From Mesobacillus campisalis (GTDB taxonomy: Bacteria; Bacillota; Bacilli; Bacillales; Cytobacillaceae): a DNA stretch of 53,445 bases. Below the pieces are notes generated by a model. It was given only the letters and a program-made list of their open reading frames with translations. It was not told where the DNA came from and ran no database searches. Below are positions 33,083-42,073 of the stretch, piece after piece; position 1 is the stretch's first letter, and each line of letters opens with the position of its first letter. Position numbers and translations under genes: made by a program. The stretch lies in contig NZ_LAYY01000023.1 of assembly GCF_000986785.1 (NCBI RefSeq), positions 1 to 53,445 on the forward strand. Reading direction: 5' to 3'.

Positions 33083-34837
33083 ATGTTTGAACTGACGATT
33101 ACCATGCTGGAGCGGCTCGGCATTATTGTGACGATTGCGTTTGTTCTCACCCGCTTCCCGTTTTTCAGGGATATGGTCTATCGTGAGCAGCTGGACCGCA
33201 GACAGCAGGTTACTGCCATTATCTTTTTCGGCTTTTTCGGCATTATCGGCACTTATACAGGCCTAAGCCTCAGTACGGAGAGCCTCCAGTTTAACCGCTG
33301 GACCGCAGACCTTGCTGCCGATGAAGCGATTGCCAACTCTCGGGTTATTGGCGTGGTCCTTGCCGGTCTTCTTGGCGGATACAAGGTCGGGATTGGCGCT
33401 GGATTAATTGCCGGAATCCATCGTTTTACTCTCGGCGGTTTTACAGCCCTTGCCTGCGGACTGGCTTCCATCATTGCCGGAATCCTCTCCGGGGCGCTTC
33501 ACCGCAAAGACAAGCGTGTCAATTTGAAGTCCGCCTTCCTGGTTGGGGCTTTGGCAGAAGCGATCCAGATGCTCATTATTCTGCTGCTTGCCCGACCGTT
33601 TGACAAGGCTGCAACGCTTGTGGAAATTATCGGTGTCCCCATGATTCTCGCCAATGGTTTGGGCTGTGCCTTATTTCTGTTAATCATAAACAGCGTTATC
33701 AACGAAGAGGAGAAGGCCGGAGCCATGCAGGCACAGAAAACACTAAGGATTGCGGACCAGACCCTTGCCTATCTCAGGAACGGAATCAATCCTGCTTCGG
33801 CCAAAGCGGTTTGCCATATCCTTCATAATGAAATTAAAACCAGTGCCGTGGCGATGACCAACCTTAAGGAAATCCTTGCGCACGTTGGACTAGGGTACGA
33901 CCACCATAAATCAGAAAGCCCGATTCAGACCCAAATCACGATTGACGCCATTAAAAAGGGAGAAATTATTGCCGCCGGCCATGAATCCATACATTGCCGC
34001 GTCACAGGCTGCCCGCTCGGAGCCGTCGTCATCGCCCCCCTTAAGCAGCGAGGAGAAACCATTGGTACGCTAAAGTTCTATTTCAGGTCCGAAAAGGAAA
34101 TCACCAATGTTGTCATGGAACTTATTACAGGGCTTAGCGCGATGATGAGCAGCCAGCTGGAAGTAGCCGAAGCGGATAAAGCCCATCAGCTGGCCAAAGA
34201 GGCAGAAATAAAGGTCCTACAGGCACAGATCAGCCCGCACTTTCTTTTCAACACCTTGAATACGATTGTATCGCTTGTCCGCATCGACCCGGCCAAGGCA
34301 CGAAAACTGCTTGTCTCCCTGTCCCATTATCTTAGGCAGAACATGTCCGCCACAACCCAGAGCATGGCAACATTGGAGCAGGAACTGCGGCATGTAAAAG
34401 CCTACCTGGAGATTGAAGAAGCAAGGTTTGTGCAAAAACTGCAGGTTTTTTACGATATCGATCAAGAGGCTTTGCTTAAAAAGCTCCCGCCTCTGACACT
34501 GCAGCCAATTGTGGAAAATGCGATCAAGCATGGCTTCAAAGATAAGGAAAACAACTGCGTCGTCACTATTACTATAAAAAAACTCGACGGGAGGACACTA
34601 GTCAGAGTCGAGGACAACGGGCAAGGAATGACAGAGGAGCGCTCACGGCAGGTGGTTAAAACACCGATTGAATCCGAGACCGGAACAGGCCTTGCACTAT
34701 ATAATGTAAACCGGAGGCTCACCATGATGCTTGGCGATTATGCCAGCCTACAAATTAAGAGTGAACCTGATAAAGGCACAGAGGTCGCCTTTTTCATCCC
34801 ACATGCAGAGGAAGATAATAAAAATGGAAGCCATTAG
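33083..34837 (+). CDS. lytS: LytS-type sensor histidine kinase
   Basis: A 584-residue kinase with six or so N-terminal membrane segments of the 5TM-5TMR-LYT type (about 5-200), a GAF-like domain (about 225-365), and a C-terminal HisKA_7TM/His_kinase domain in which the phosphorylated His is in SPHFLFNTLNT (near 386). HATPase motifs include VENAIKHGF and GTGLALYNV. AAAGGAGG lies nine bases upstream. It overlaps the response-regulator gene by 14 bases. Together they form a LytST pair, whose best-known target is pyruvate uptake. Confidence 0.92.
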   Translation: MFELTITMLERLGIIVTIAFVLTRFPFFRDMVYREQLDRRQQVTAIIFFGFFGIIGTYTGLSLSTESLQFNRWTADLAADEAIANSRVIGVVLAGLLGGYKVGIGAGLIAGIHRFTLGGFTALACGLASIIAGILSGALHRKDKRVNLKSAFLVGALAEAIQMLIILLLARPFDKAATLVEIIGVPMILANGLGCALFLLIINSVINEEEKAGAMQAQKTLRIADQTLAYLRNGINPASAKAVCHILHNEIKTSAVAMTNLKEILAHVGLGYDHHKSESPIQTQITIDAIKKGEIIAAGHESIHCRVTGCPLGAVVIAPLKQRGETIGTLKFYFRSEKEITNVVMELITGLSAMMSSQLEVAEADKAHQLAKEAEIKVLQAQISPHFLFNTLNTIVSLVRIDPAKARKLLVSLSHYLRQNMSATTQSMATLEQELRHVKAYLEIEEARFVQKLQVFYDIDQEALLKKLPPLTLQPIVENAIKHGFKDKENNCVVTITIKKLDGRTLVRVEDNGQGMTEERSRQVVKTPIESETGTGLALYNVNRRLTMMLGDYASLQIKSEPDKGTEVAFFIPHAEEDNKNGSH

Positions 34838-35552
34838 AACCTTAATTGTTGATGATGAATTATATACCCGTGATGAACTTAGGCACTTATTGCGTGCCTA
34901 CCCGTCCATTCAGGTGGTCGGCGAGGCGGAGTCTGGGGAAGCGGCAGTATTGAAGGCCATCCAGCTTCAGCCTGATGTGGTTTTTTTGGACGTGGAAATG
35001 CCGAGGATGAATGGGATGGAAGCCGCAAAAGCACTGATGGAACTGAAAAAAATGCCCTTGGTCGTATTCGCGACTGCCTACCCGGAGTTTGCTGTTGAAG
35101 CCTTCCGGTACGATGCGGTCGACTACCTGCTTAAACCGTATGATGAGGAGCTATTGAAAGAAACCATTGTAAGAATTGAAAAGAAGCTTGCGGCTTCCCT
35201 TAATGAGGATTCTGGAAAATCCCCCGGAAAACTCGCCGTGGAAGCCGAGGGAGAAATTTTTTACCTTGAGCCAAAAGATATTCTCTACATCTATCGGGAT
35301 GACAAAATTACAAGGCTTGTCGCAAAGAGCGGTGAGTATGAAACAAAGACCCCTCTTAAAGATTTGGAAAGCAGGCTTCAAACCTTTGGGTTTTTCCGGA
35401 TTCATAAAAGCTATTTGGTGAATCTCGATTATGTGATCCGTATGACTCCGTGGTTCAATGGTGCTTTCCAGCTGCAAGTTGAAGGAAGGGAAGAAATGCT
35501 TTCGGTAAGCCGGAACTATGTGAAAAATTTAAGAATGCGGCTGGAGATATAA
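34824..35552 (+). CDS. lytT: LytT/LytR-type response regulator (LytTR DNA-binding domain)
   Basis: A 242-residue regulator. The receiver domain has the acidic pocket VDDE (10-13), the phosphorylated Asp56 in FLDVEMP, and a conserved Lys in YLLKPYDE. The C-terminal LytTR domain (about 140-240) shows FFRIHKSYLVNLDYV, its signature. The start at 34824 has GAGGAAG upstream and overlaps lytS. The next gene is cstA, a peptide/pyruvate transporter, and it is the likely target. Confidence 0.92.
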   Translation: MEAIRTLIVDDELYTRDELRHLLRAYPSIQVVGEAESGEAAVLKAIQLQPDVVFLDVEMPRMNGMEAAKALMELKKMPLVVFATAYPEFAVEAFRYDAVDYLLKPYDEELLKETIVRIEKKLAASLNEDSGKSPGKLAVEAEGEIFYLEPKDILYIYRDDKITRLVAKSGEYETKTPLKDLESRLQTFGFFRIHKSYLVNLDYVIRMTPWFNGAFQLQVEGREEMLSVSRNYVKNLRMRLEI

Positions 35553-35622
35553 TGTTTCCGCCGCATTTTGGGGGGCTCACAATGATTTTCCTGAGGGTGG
35601 CTAATGCATCTTAATCATGAAA

Positions 35623-35634
35623 TAAAGCGCTTTA
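35623..35634 (+). promoter_or_regulatory. cre-like palindrome upstream of cstA
   Basis: The 12-bp palindrome TAAAGCGCTTTA resembles the catabolite-responsive element core (AAAGCGCTTT), with mismatches at its ends. It lies 55 bp upstream of the cstA -10 (TATACT at 35689-35694), where no -35 is recognisable. CcpA control is possible but uncertain. Confidence 0.35.
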
Positions 35635-35742
35635 ATTCCGATTTCCGACCTTTCAATCCTGATTCTCCCCCTTTTTCTTTCGTTCTATTATACTAGGGAT
35701 GAAAACGTATTCATTATATTTTTAAACAAAGGGGGATATATC

Positions 35743-37194
35743 ATGATTACATTTTTAGCGGCTATTGCCCTTTTAATTGTTGGTTATTTTACGTATGGCA
35801 AATTCGTTGAAAGAGTTTTCGGTGTAAAGGAGGAAAGAGCAACGCCTGCTTATGTCAACAATGACGGTGTTGACTATGTACCGATGAGCACACCGAAGAA
35901 TTCCTTGATTCAGCTATTGAACATTGCCGGTACCGGCCCGATTTTCGGACCAATTATGGGAGCGCTTTACGGACCGGTCGCGTTTATCTGGATTGTCGTT
36001 GGCTGTATTTTTGCCGGTGCTGTCCATGACTACCTTACCGGAATGATTTCCATCCGCAACCGCGGTGCCCATCTGCCCGAGCTTGCAAGCAAGTTCCTGG
36101 GGAAAGTCATGAAGCATGTTGTCAATGCTTTTGCTGTACTTCTTCTGCTTTTGGTTGGTACCGTTTTCGTTTCTACGCCTGCGAGCCTTCTGCATGTCCT
36201 GATGGACGGGAAAGTAGCACTTGGCGTCCTTATTGCCGTTATTTTCATCTATTACATCCTGGCTACATTGCTGCCAGTTGATAAAATCATCGGCCGCGTT
36301 TACCCTTACTTCGGCGCATTGCTTGTCATCAGTGCTCTTGGAGTCGGAATCGGGCTTATCGTGACAGGCGCGCCAATCCCGGAATTGTCACTAACTAATT
36401 TCCACCCTGCTAACGCAGCGATCTTCCCGCTGATTTTCTTTACGATCACATGCGGAGCGCTGTCAGGGTTCCATGCAACGCAAACACCTATCATTTCACG
36501 TACCACTCAGAAAGAGAAGCAAGGACGCAAAATTTTCTACGGCATGATGATCGCCGAAGGAATCATTGCGATGATCTGGGCAGCCGCTGCGATGAGCCTT
36601 TTCAATGGCTACGGCGGATTGCAGGAAATCCTGGCAGCAGGCGGACCTGGAGCGGTCGTAAGCGAAGTATCAACAGCGATGCTTGGAGCATTCGGCGGTA
36701 CACTTGCGGTACTTGGGGTTGTAGTCCTGCCAATCACTTCCGGAGACACAGCTTTCCGCAGTGCGCGAATGATCATTGCTGAATACCTGAACATTGCCCA
36801 AAAGAAATTTTCAAGCCGCCTTTGGATTGCCGTTCCTTTATTTGCAATCTCTGTTGTTCTTACACAAATCGACTTTAACCTTCTGTGGAGATATTTCAGC
36901 TGGGCCAACCAGGCAACGGCCGTTATTGCCCTGTTCGTAGGCGCCATGTATCTCTACATCGCCAAAAAGAATTACTGGATAGCGCTGATTCCTGGAGCCT
37001 TCATGCTGGTAATGGTCATCACCTATATCCTGAATGCACAGATTGGATTCCGTCTGCCGATGAACATCGCCTGGATCGGCGGCTTCATTGGAACGGCCGT
37101 CCTGATTGGCCTGTTCTTCTCGGCAGCCAAAAAGGCGCGGGCGAACAAGCTGCCGCTTGAAGAAGACGTATCCGATTATAATCAAGTCGCATAA
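35743..37194 (+). CDS. cstA: CstA-family carbon-starvation transporter (probable pyruvate/peptide uptake)
   Basis: A 483-residue protein with about 13 hydrophobic segments, of the short Gram-positive CstA type. Characteristic segments are NIAGTGPIFGPIMGALYGP (about 61-79), GAVHDYLTGMISIRNRGAHLP-like (two parts near 90-112), and SGFHATQTPIISRTTQ near 241. AAAGGGGG lies eight bases before the ATG. E. coli relatives CstA and BtsT import pyruvate and are controlled by LytTR-type systems (BtsSR, YpdAB). The adjacent lytST supports the same role here. The stop overlaps a small downstream gene. Confidence 0.92.
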   Translation: MITFLAAIALLIVGYFTYGKFVERVFGVKEERATPAYVNNDGVDYVPMSTPKNSLIQLLNIAGTGPIFGPIMGALYGPVAFIWIVVGCIFAGAVHDYLTGMISIRNRGAHLPELASKFLGKVMKHVVNAFAVLLLLLVGTVFVSTPASLLHVLMDGKVALGVLIAVIFIYYILATLLPVDKIIGRVYPYFGALLVISALGVGIGLIVTGAPIPELSLTNFHPANAAIFPLIFFTITCGALSGFHATQTPIISRTTQKEKQGRKIFYGMMIAEGIIAMIWAAAAMSLFNGYGGLQEILAAGGPGAVVSEVSTAMLGAFGGTLAVLGVVVLPITSGDTAFRSARMIIAEYLNIAQKKFSSRLWIAVPLFAISVVLTQIDFNLLWRYFSWANQATAVIALFVGAMYLYIAKKNYWIALIPGAFMLVMVITYILNAQIGFRLPMNIAWIGGFIGTAVLIGLFFSAAKKARANKLPLEEDVSDYNQVA

Positions 37195-37343
37195 TGAGCT
37201 GCTGTCGCCCTGAATATCGCAAAGTGGTAAACGAACAGGAAGAGAAGGTCAATCAGCAAGGGAAGGATTCCCTTCCCCTCCTGGTCAAAATCATCATTGT
37301 GATCATAAGTGCTGCAGCAATTGGAACAGCATTCCTGCTATAA
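37194..37343 (+). CDS. Small membrane protein coupled to cstA
   Basis: A 49-residue protein that begins MSCCRPEYRKVV and ends with a single membrane segment (about 28-48). Its ATG overlaps the cstA stop codon (TAATG), implying translational coupling. I do not recognise the family. In E. coli, CstA and BtsT are each followed by a small protein (YbdD, YjiX) needed for transport; this peptide has the same position but a different size and sequence, with a pair of cysteines at residues 3 and 4. An accessory role for CstA is inference. Confidence 0.7.
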   Translation: MSCCRPEYRKVVNEQEEKVNQQGKDSLPLLVKIIIVIISAAAIGTAFLL

Positions 37344-37349
37344 ACATTG

Positions 37350-37376
37350 AAAGCACGCGGCCACCGCGTGCTTTTA
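37350..37376 (+). terminator. Terminator of the cstA operon
   Basis: AAAGCACGCGG pairs with CCGCGTGCTTT around a short CCA loop, followed by TTA. It begins six bases after the small gene. Confidence 0.82.
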
Positions 37377-37393
37377 TACTTCACCGTACCCCC

Positions 37394-37408
37394 GGGTGCC
37401 TGACCCCC
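37394..37408 (+). repeat. REP-like half-unit (copy 6)
   Basis: A single GGGTGCCTGACCCCC without an inverted partner lies about 17 bases beyond the cstA terminator. Confidence 0.8.
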
Positions 37409-37562
37409 GGCACGTTAATGCGGCAAAGCAAAGCAAAACGAACCGAACAAGGCATGCCCGATTCGTCTATTTCTCCTTCCTATCCGTTCATTTTCTCCTT
37501 CCCCCCTCTTATTAGTGTAAATGGTACAATGAGGAAAAGACTGTTATCCAGAAGGGATTGAA

Positions 37563-38294
37563 ATGTGGGGAATGGCCGCTGTTCAACTATTTATCATCCT
37601 GCTGTTTCTGTTGTTTGCCTGGGCAATCAGGAGAAAAAAAGCGTACTGGCTGATTTCGGGCTTTTCCACGAGGCCGAAGGAAGAACAGCAGGAATTGATT
37701 GAAAATGGAATGCCTCAAAAGACAGGAACATTGCTGCTCGTTACGGCCGTTGGCATGCTGATGCTGCTGCCGCTTGTTTTTACACGGTTCCATTTTGCCA
37801 TGGAAGTCCAATTTGGATTCATGCTAGTGTTTTTGCTCGGGGGATTTATCTACTTATCAAAATACGAAATCGCAAAAAAGCGGAAACGAAGCTACCTTTT
37901 TTCTTCCCTGCTGTTTATCGGGACGATAGGGTTGGTTATCGGGCTTTATTTCGCTGGCTATCAGGATTATGAGCTGAAAATAGCTGGCGAAAAATTTGAA
38001 ATAACCGGATTGTACGGAGACGAATGGCAGACGAGTGACATCAAGGAGGTTCAGTTGCTAGATAAAATGCCTGAAGTAACCTGGAGAGAAAACGGCTTTG
38101 GGCTGGCCACAATGTCAAAAGGCCGATTTACCGTGGAAGGGTATGGCAGTTCACTGCTTTTTATAAGGAAGGATGCCCCGCCTTATCTCTACATCGAGCT
38201 TGAAGGCCAACACATCTTTATCAACGGTAAAACACCCAGTGAAACAGAAAGCTGGCATCAGAGTCTGCGCAAAACCATTCAGCCTGCACCATGA
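37563..38294 (+). CDS. DUF3784-type membrane protein
   Basis: A 243-residue protein with four hydrophobic segments: near 5-20, 53-70, 80-97 and 113-130. The N-terminal half fits DUF3784 (KKAYWLISGFSTRPKEEQQE). The soluble C-terminal half (about 140-240) resembles a bacterial PH-like fold. AGAAGGG lies six bases before the ATG. No function is known. A REP-like half-unit lies 20 bases after the stop. Confidence 0.65.
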   Translation: MWGMAAVQLFIILLFLLFAWAIRRKKAYWLISGFSTRPKEEQQELIENGMPQKTGTLLLVTAVGMLMLLPLVFTRFHFAMEVQFGFMLVFLLGGFIYLSKYEIAKKRKRSYLFSSLLFIGTIGLVIGLYFAGYQDYELKIAGEKFEITGLYGDEWQTSDIKEVQLLDKMPEVTWRENGFGLATMSKGRFTVEGYGSSLLFIRKDAPPYLYIELEGQHIFINGKTPSETESWHQSLRKTIQPAP

Positions 38295-38314
38295 TGAAGT
38301 ATTAAACAACAAAA

Positions 38315-38329
38315 GGGTGCCTGACCCCC
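38315..38329 (+). repeat. REP-like half-unit (copy 7)
   Basis: AAAAGGGTGCCTGACCCCCGG has no inverted partner. It lies between the DUF3784 gene and the ketopantoate-reductase-like gene. Confidence 0.8.
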
Positions 38330-38381
38330 GGCGCGGTGCTGCGGTGAAGTGGGGCAGCCCCTGACTTAAGGAGGTTATAAG

Positions 38382-39302
38382 ATGAGAATTTTAATAGTTG
38401 GAGTTGGCGGAATAGGCGGCTACTTTGGCGCAAGATTGCTGGAAAAAGGCGCGGACGTCACATTTTTGGTACGGGAAAAGCGGAAGCAGCAGCTTCAGAA
38501 GCATGGTCTTGTGGTAAGAAGCATTCACGGAGATCTGCATGTTCACCAGCCAAAAACGATTTTGAGCGGAGAACAAGCGGAGACATTTGACGTCATCCTG
38601 CTGTCAACGAAGGCTTATCACCTGCAAGGGGCCATTGAAAGCATTCAGCCTTATGCAGAGGAAAACACCTTGATCCTTCCGCTTTTGAACGGCATCGCCC
38701 ATATGGACGCACTTAAAGCAGCCTTTGGAGAGCACAACATCCTGGGCGGCCTCTGCTTCATTGAAACAACCTTGGATGAGGACGGGACTATCATCCAGAC
38801 AAGCCCAATCCATGACCTTGTGTTCGGGGAGTTGTCCGGAGAAAAAACAGACCGCGTTCGCATGCTTGAAGACGCATTCCAGGGAACAAAGGCCCGCATT
38901 ACCCTTTCAGACCAAATCCAGCAGGATATGTGGCATAAATACCTGTTCATTTCCACCTTAAGCGGCGTCACTTCGCTGTTCCAGGCTCCCATTGGACCGA
39001 TCCGGGACCAGGAGTATGGCCTTGAAACGGTGCGCAGCCTCCTTGCAGAGTGCGGCAGGGTTATGAGAAGCGTAAATGCCCCTCTCGCCGGGAACATTGA
39101 AGAAGTCCAGGCAGACAAAATAATGCAGATGGGCTATAACATGAAATCCTCCCTGCAGCGGGATATGGAAAAAGGCTTGAAAACAGAAGCCGACCATTTC
39201 TTCAAGTATCTTCTTGACCTCGGGAGAGCCAATAACATTCATACACCGGTCATTGCCGCCATTTACACCAATCTTAAAATATACGAAACTTCATTGCACT
39301 AA
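38382..39302 (+). CDS. 2-dehydropantoate 2-reductase family protein (PanE/ApbA-like)
   Basis: A 306-residue NADPH-dependent reductase. The Rossmann loop VGVGGIGGYFGARL is at residues 6-19, the catalytic lysine is probably in LLSTKAYH (about 70), and the C-terminal domain carries SSLQRDMEKGLKTEADHFF. AAGGAGG lies eight bases before the ATG. True PanE makes pantoate for coenzyme A; bacilli often have extra paralogues. Absence of panBCD neighbours leaves the exact substrate uncertain. Confidence 0.85.
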   Translation: MRILIVGVGGIGGYFGARLLEKGADVTFLVREKRKQQLQKHGLVVRSIHGDLHVHQPKTILSGEQAETFDVILLSTKAYHLQGAIESIQPYAEENTLILPLLNGIAHMDALKAAFGEHNILGGLCFIETTLDEDGTIIQTSPIHDLVFGELSGEKTDRVRMLEDAFQGTKARITLSDQIQQDMWHKYLFISTLSGVTSLFQAPIGPIRDQEYGLETVRSLLAECGRVMRSVNAPLAGNIEEVQADKIMQMGYNMKSSLQRDMEKGLKTEADHFFKYLLDLGRANNIHTPVIAAIYTNLKIYETSLH

Positions 39303-39319
39303 ATCATTACCACCCCAAA

Positions 39320-39332
39320 GGGTGCCTGACCC
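39320..39332 (+). repeat. REP-like half-unit (copy 8)
   Basis: GGGTGCCTGACCC starts 18 bases after a stop codon, with no inverted partner. The following 200 bp shows only AT-rich sequence and a weak cre-like site. Confidence 0.75.
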
Positions 39333-39546
39333 GCGGCGAGTTGGCGCGTTATTGCGTTGCTGTGGTGCTGGCTCCCCTTTCCTTTTCCTCTGCTACCCCC
39401 TCTCCCCCTTAATTATTTCAATATATTAATTTCTTGAATAAAATAAGAAGCCTCATTATAATGTAATAGCTGTCTTCCTTTCTGAAAGCGCTGTATGGGC
39501 TCAGGAAGCACAGCGATACATCCATCACTTGACGGAGGAGATTTCC

Positions 39547-40050
39547 ATGAAGAACTTATTATTATCATTCATCGCTATCACCCTTGCCATCGTTCTGTCA
39601 GCTTGCGGCGGAGAAAATAAGGAAGCCGAGCAGGATACTGCGGCGAAAGAAGGAGCAAGCGAGGAAACAAATATTAAAAAGCCGCTTGTCCAATATTACA
39701 TGGGCATGGTTAAGACGATCAATGAACATGATGCAGAGCTGAACGCCTATGAACAGGCTGAAGAGCCAGCTTCCGACATGAAGGCTGCTGCAAGTTCATC
39801 TGCTGCTGCCGTTGCGGAAGAAGTACAAAAGCTTGAAATTCCTGAAGAATTGAAAGAACAGAAGGCAGATATTGAAAATGCTGTCGGTGACATCATCTCT
39901 TCTTATGAAATGAAAGCGGAAGAGCTGGAAAAAGATGCTCCTGCACTTGATGAAGCAAATGAGGTATTTGCCCAAGGCGTTGCAAAGCTTGGCACCATTT
40001 TTGAAAATGCAGGACTCCAAAAACCAGGTTTGGCAAAAGAAGTGAACTAA
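39547..40050 (+). CDS. Putative lipoprotein
   Basis: A 167-residue exported protein with a signal peptide ending in the lipobox LSAC (near residue 19), then an acidic low-complexity linker and a helical domain rich in Ala and Glu (about 45-160). The ATG at 39547 follows GGAGGAG. It is monocistronic and ends before a terminator. I do not recognise a family. Confidence 0.72.
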   Translation: MKNLLLSFIAITLAIVLSACGGENKEAEQDTAAKEGASEETNIKKPLVQYYMGMVKTINEHDAELNAYEQAEEPASDMKAAASSSAAAVAEEVQKLEIPEELKEQKADIENAVGDIISSYEMKAEELEKDAPALDEANEVFAQGVAKLGTIFENAGLQKPGLAKEVN

Positions 40051-40098
40051 TTTTCCTTCCGGCCCCTGGAAAACCCAGGAAACACCAGACGCATAATG

Positions 40099-40133
40099 AG
40101 GACCAGCACTGCTTATAGTGCCGGTCCTTTTTA
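40099..40133 (+). terminator. Terminator of the lipoprotein gene
   Basis: AGGACCAGCACT pairs with AGTGCCGGTCCT (one mismatch), followed by five T, 49 bases after the stop. Confidence 0.85.
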
Positions 40134-40238
40134 TTGCTAGGACCTAGGTTTTCTGGTCCCGCTGCTGCCAGTTGTACCTTCAATTTCCGTCATACCGATG
40201 TGTGCCTCCCTCATTTAACGGGTAAATCAAGGAGAAAA

Positions 40239-40266
40239 CATCTGCTGAAAAAACAGCAGGATTTTT
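40239..40266 (+). terminator. Leader hairpin with T-run before the DUF3238 gene
   Basis: CTGCTG and CAGCAG flank an A6 loop and are followed by GATTTTTC, 23 bases before the gene start. It has terminator form and may attenuate transcription into the gene; no regulatory partner was found. Confidence 0.45.
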
Positions 40267-40288
40267 CATGAAAGAGGTGGTACAGATC

Positions 40289-41620
40289 ATGCCAGCATTC
40301 CACACCAGCAGCGATAGAAAAAAGAAGGCCGTCCGTTATTCCGCCGTGGCTTTGGGCCTCACAGGGGCCGCTTACCTAATAGCAGAGCATAAGAGAAAAA
40401 AACAGGCTGCCCCCTCTGTCCCTTCCTTTATGCTCGATTTTATTGAGCAAAAACAGGACCAGATTACACTTGCATGGCCTCACATCGGAGAATCCTACAG
40501 GGTGTACCGCAACGGCCAGTTCGTCTATTCAGGACAAGAACCGAGGCTAACGGATACCAGCCTCCTGCCTGGAACCATTTATTCGTACAGCATTGAATGT
40601 CTGGACGCCCAGGATGAACCCATTGAAAAAATCAAAGTGCAAACGGCAACAGCTGTCAGCGAAAAGAGGACCGAAAATGTCCTGGCTGATTCCATTTTTA
40701 CCACGGTCGTGACAAAAGGGCAGATTAGCCTGGAGTGGGAGCCGATTGATGGAATCGAAGAATATACCATTCTCCGAAATGGATTGGAAGCCGGAAAAGT
40801 AAAAAAATGTTTATTCATAGATTTGGAAATAGAAGATCAAGAGGAATACACCTACACCATCAGGGCACGGCGTCCGCTTGAACTGTCGGAGCAGGAAGCT
40901 AGCGAGGGCAAGTCGCTTATGGCCAACATATTAGGCTTTCTAAAATGGGATACTTCAACACAGCGCACTGCCATGGAGGAATTTGAAATCACCACCAGGA
41001 TTGCTCCCCTCAAACAGCTTTTAGAAGGTGAAAAACAGAAATCCCCTGAAAATAATCAATCAAAAAAGCATTTGCGCTACACGACCTTCCTGCCGCAAAA
41101 GTGGCTGAAGAATCCGAATGCAGCCTCGAAATACCATTACTTTAAAGGCGATCACCGGGGATTCAACCCAGACTCCCCCCAATATCGGACGAGGGCCGAT
41201 GTACATCTGGACATGAGCGGAGTTGACGAACCTGTCGAGCTCGTTAAATCGGTCGGAACAACCAAGGCGTACAACTGGCTGCGAAGCCCCATCGGGGAAG
41301 CTCAGGCCTCCGATGAGGGAATTGCAGTCGAAAAGGTCTTTAATACAGACGAAAAGGTAGCATTCCAACTGATTCATTCTGTAGGGAATCCTCTCGTCCT
41401 TTCGCCTGCCATTGATTATGATGTCCATGCCACTTTTTACCGTAATGGTGAAATGGATATTGCCGGAAATCACGACCAGGCCCCCCATCATGAGGTGTAC
41501 CTGAAATCCGTGGATTCCCCCCACTGGGAAACCATCCATCAATCCCGCAGCAAAGGGCTGGAAATGATGGCCCCGTCAACAGCGAATAAATTATGGCGAT
41601 ACACCACGTTTACCATCTAG
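40289..41620 (+). CDS. DUF3238-type protein with fibronectin-III-like repeats
   Basis: A 443-residue protein. A membrane segment (about 15-30) in a basic N-terminus suggests membrane anchoring. Two fibronectin type III-like repeats follow, one near 45-120 with ITLAWPHIGESYRVYRNGQ and one near 140-205 with ISLEWEPIDGIEEYTILRNG. The C-terminal half (about 265-443) fits DUF3238, with HLRYTTFLPQKW at its start and LWRYTTFTI at the very end. AGAGGTGG lies eight bases before the ATG at 40289. The function is unknown. Confidence 0.72.
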   Translation: MPAFHTSSDRKKKAVRYSAVALGLTGAAYLIAEHKRKKQAAPSVPSFMLDFIEQKQDQITLAWPHIGESYRVYRNGQFVYSGQEPRLTDTSLLPGTIYSYSIECLDAQDEPIEKIKVQTATAVSEKRTENVLADSIFTTVVTKGQISLEWEPIDGIEEYTILRNGLEAGKVKKCLFIDLEIEDQEEYTYTIRARRPLELSEQEASEGKSLMANILGFLKWDTSTQRTAMEEFEITTRIAPLKQLLEGEKQKSPENNQSKKHLRYTTFLPQKWLKNPNAASKYHYFKGDHRGFNPDSPQYRTRADVHLDMSGVDEPVELVKSVGTTKAYNWLRSPIGEAQASDEGIAVEKVFNTDEKVAFQLIHSVGNPLVLSPAIDYDVHATFYRNGEMDIAGNHDQAPHHEVYLKSVDSPHWETIHQSRSKGLEMMAPSTANKLWRYTTFTI

Positions 41621-41633
41621 ACAGAAAAAGAAC

Positions 41634-41679
41634 AAAAGGAAGGAACAGGTCCCATACAGGCAGGCTGTTCCTTCCTTTT
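41634..41679. terminator. Bidirectional terminator
   Basis: A perfect 15-bp stem (AAAAGGAAGGAACAG with its complement at 41665-41679) with A- and T-rich ends lies between the convergent DUF3238 and DCC genes. Confidence 0.9.
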
Positions 41680-41683
41680 AAGT

Positions 41684-42073
41684 TTATAAAAATCGCTTTC
41701 TGACGCTTGGCGGCGGCAGCATACAGCTTTCTTTTTTCCCAAACCATTTATAGCGGTTTTTGGCAATCACATCATAGGCCGCGTTCCGGACCGGGGCCGG
41801 AATAATCATGAGGCCGTACAGCAGCTTCCAGGCTCCCTTCAGGTGCCGGCTAATCCTCAGGGCAGCAGCCGATTTGTAATACACCTTGTCGCCTTCAATC
41901 AATACCATGCTGTCCACATCATCCCGAATATGGTGCTTCCTTGCCAGTTCTTCGCCAGCATCGCTCTGCAAAGAAGCAAAATGGAATACCCCTTTTGGAT
42001 CCCGCTGTATGATAAACTGTACGCTCGCATCGCAAAAATTACATTCACCATCAAACAAGACTACCGGATTCAT
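41684..42073 (-). CDS. DCC-family thiol-disulfide oxidoreductase-like protein (DUF393)
   Basis: A 129-residue thioredoxin-like protein with the DCC signature FDGECNFCDASVQF (7-20), where DG-x-CxxC is the conserved redox motif. AGGAGGG precedes the ATG. The family is widespread and its substrates are unknown. Confidence 0.9.
   Translation of the reverse strand: MNPVVLFDGECNFCDASVQFIIQRDPKGVFHFASLQSDAGEELARKHHIRDDVDSMVLIEGDKVYYKSAAALRISRHLKGAWKLLYGLMIIPAPVRNAAYDVIAKNRYKWFGKKESCMLPPPSVRKRFL

Noticed and set aside
39482-39496. cre site before the lipoprotein gene
   Set aside because: TGAAAGCGCTGTAT has two mismatches at conserved ends; too weak to list.
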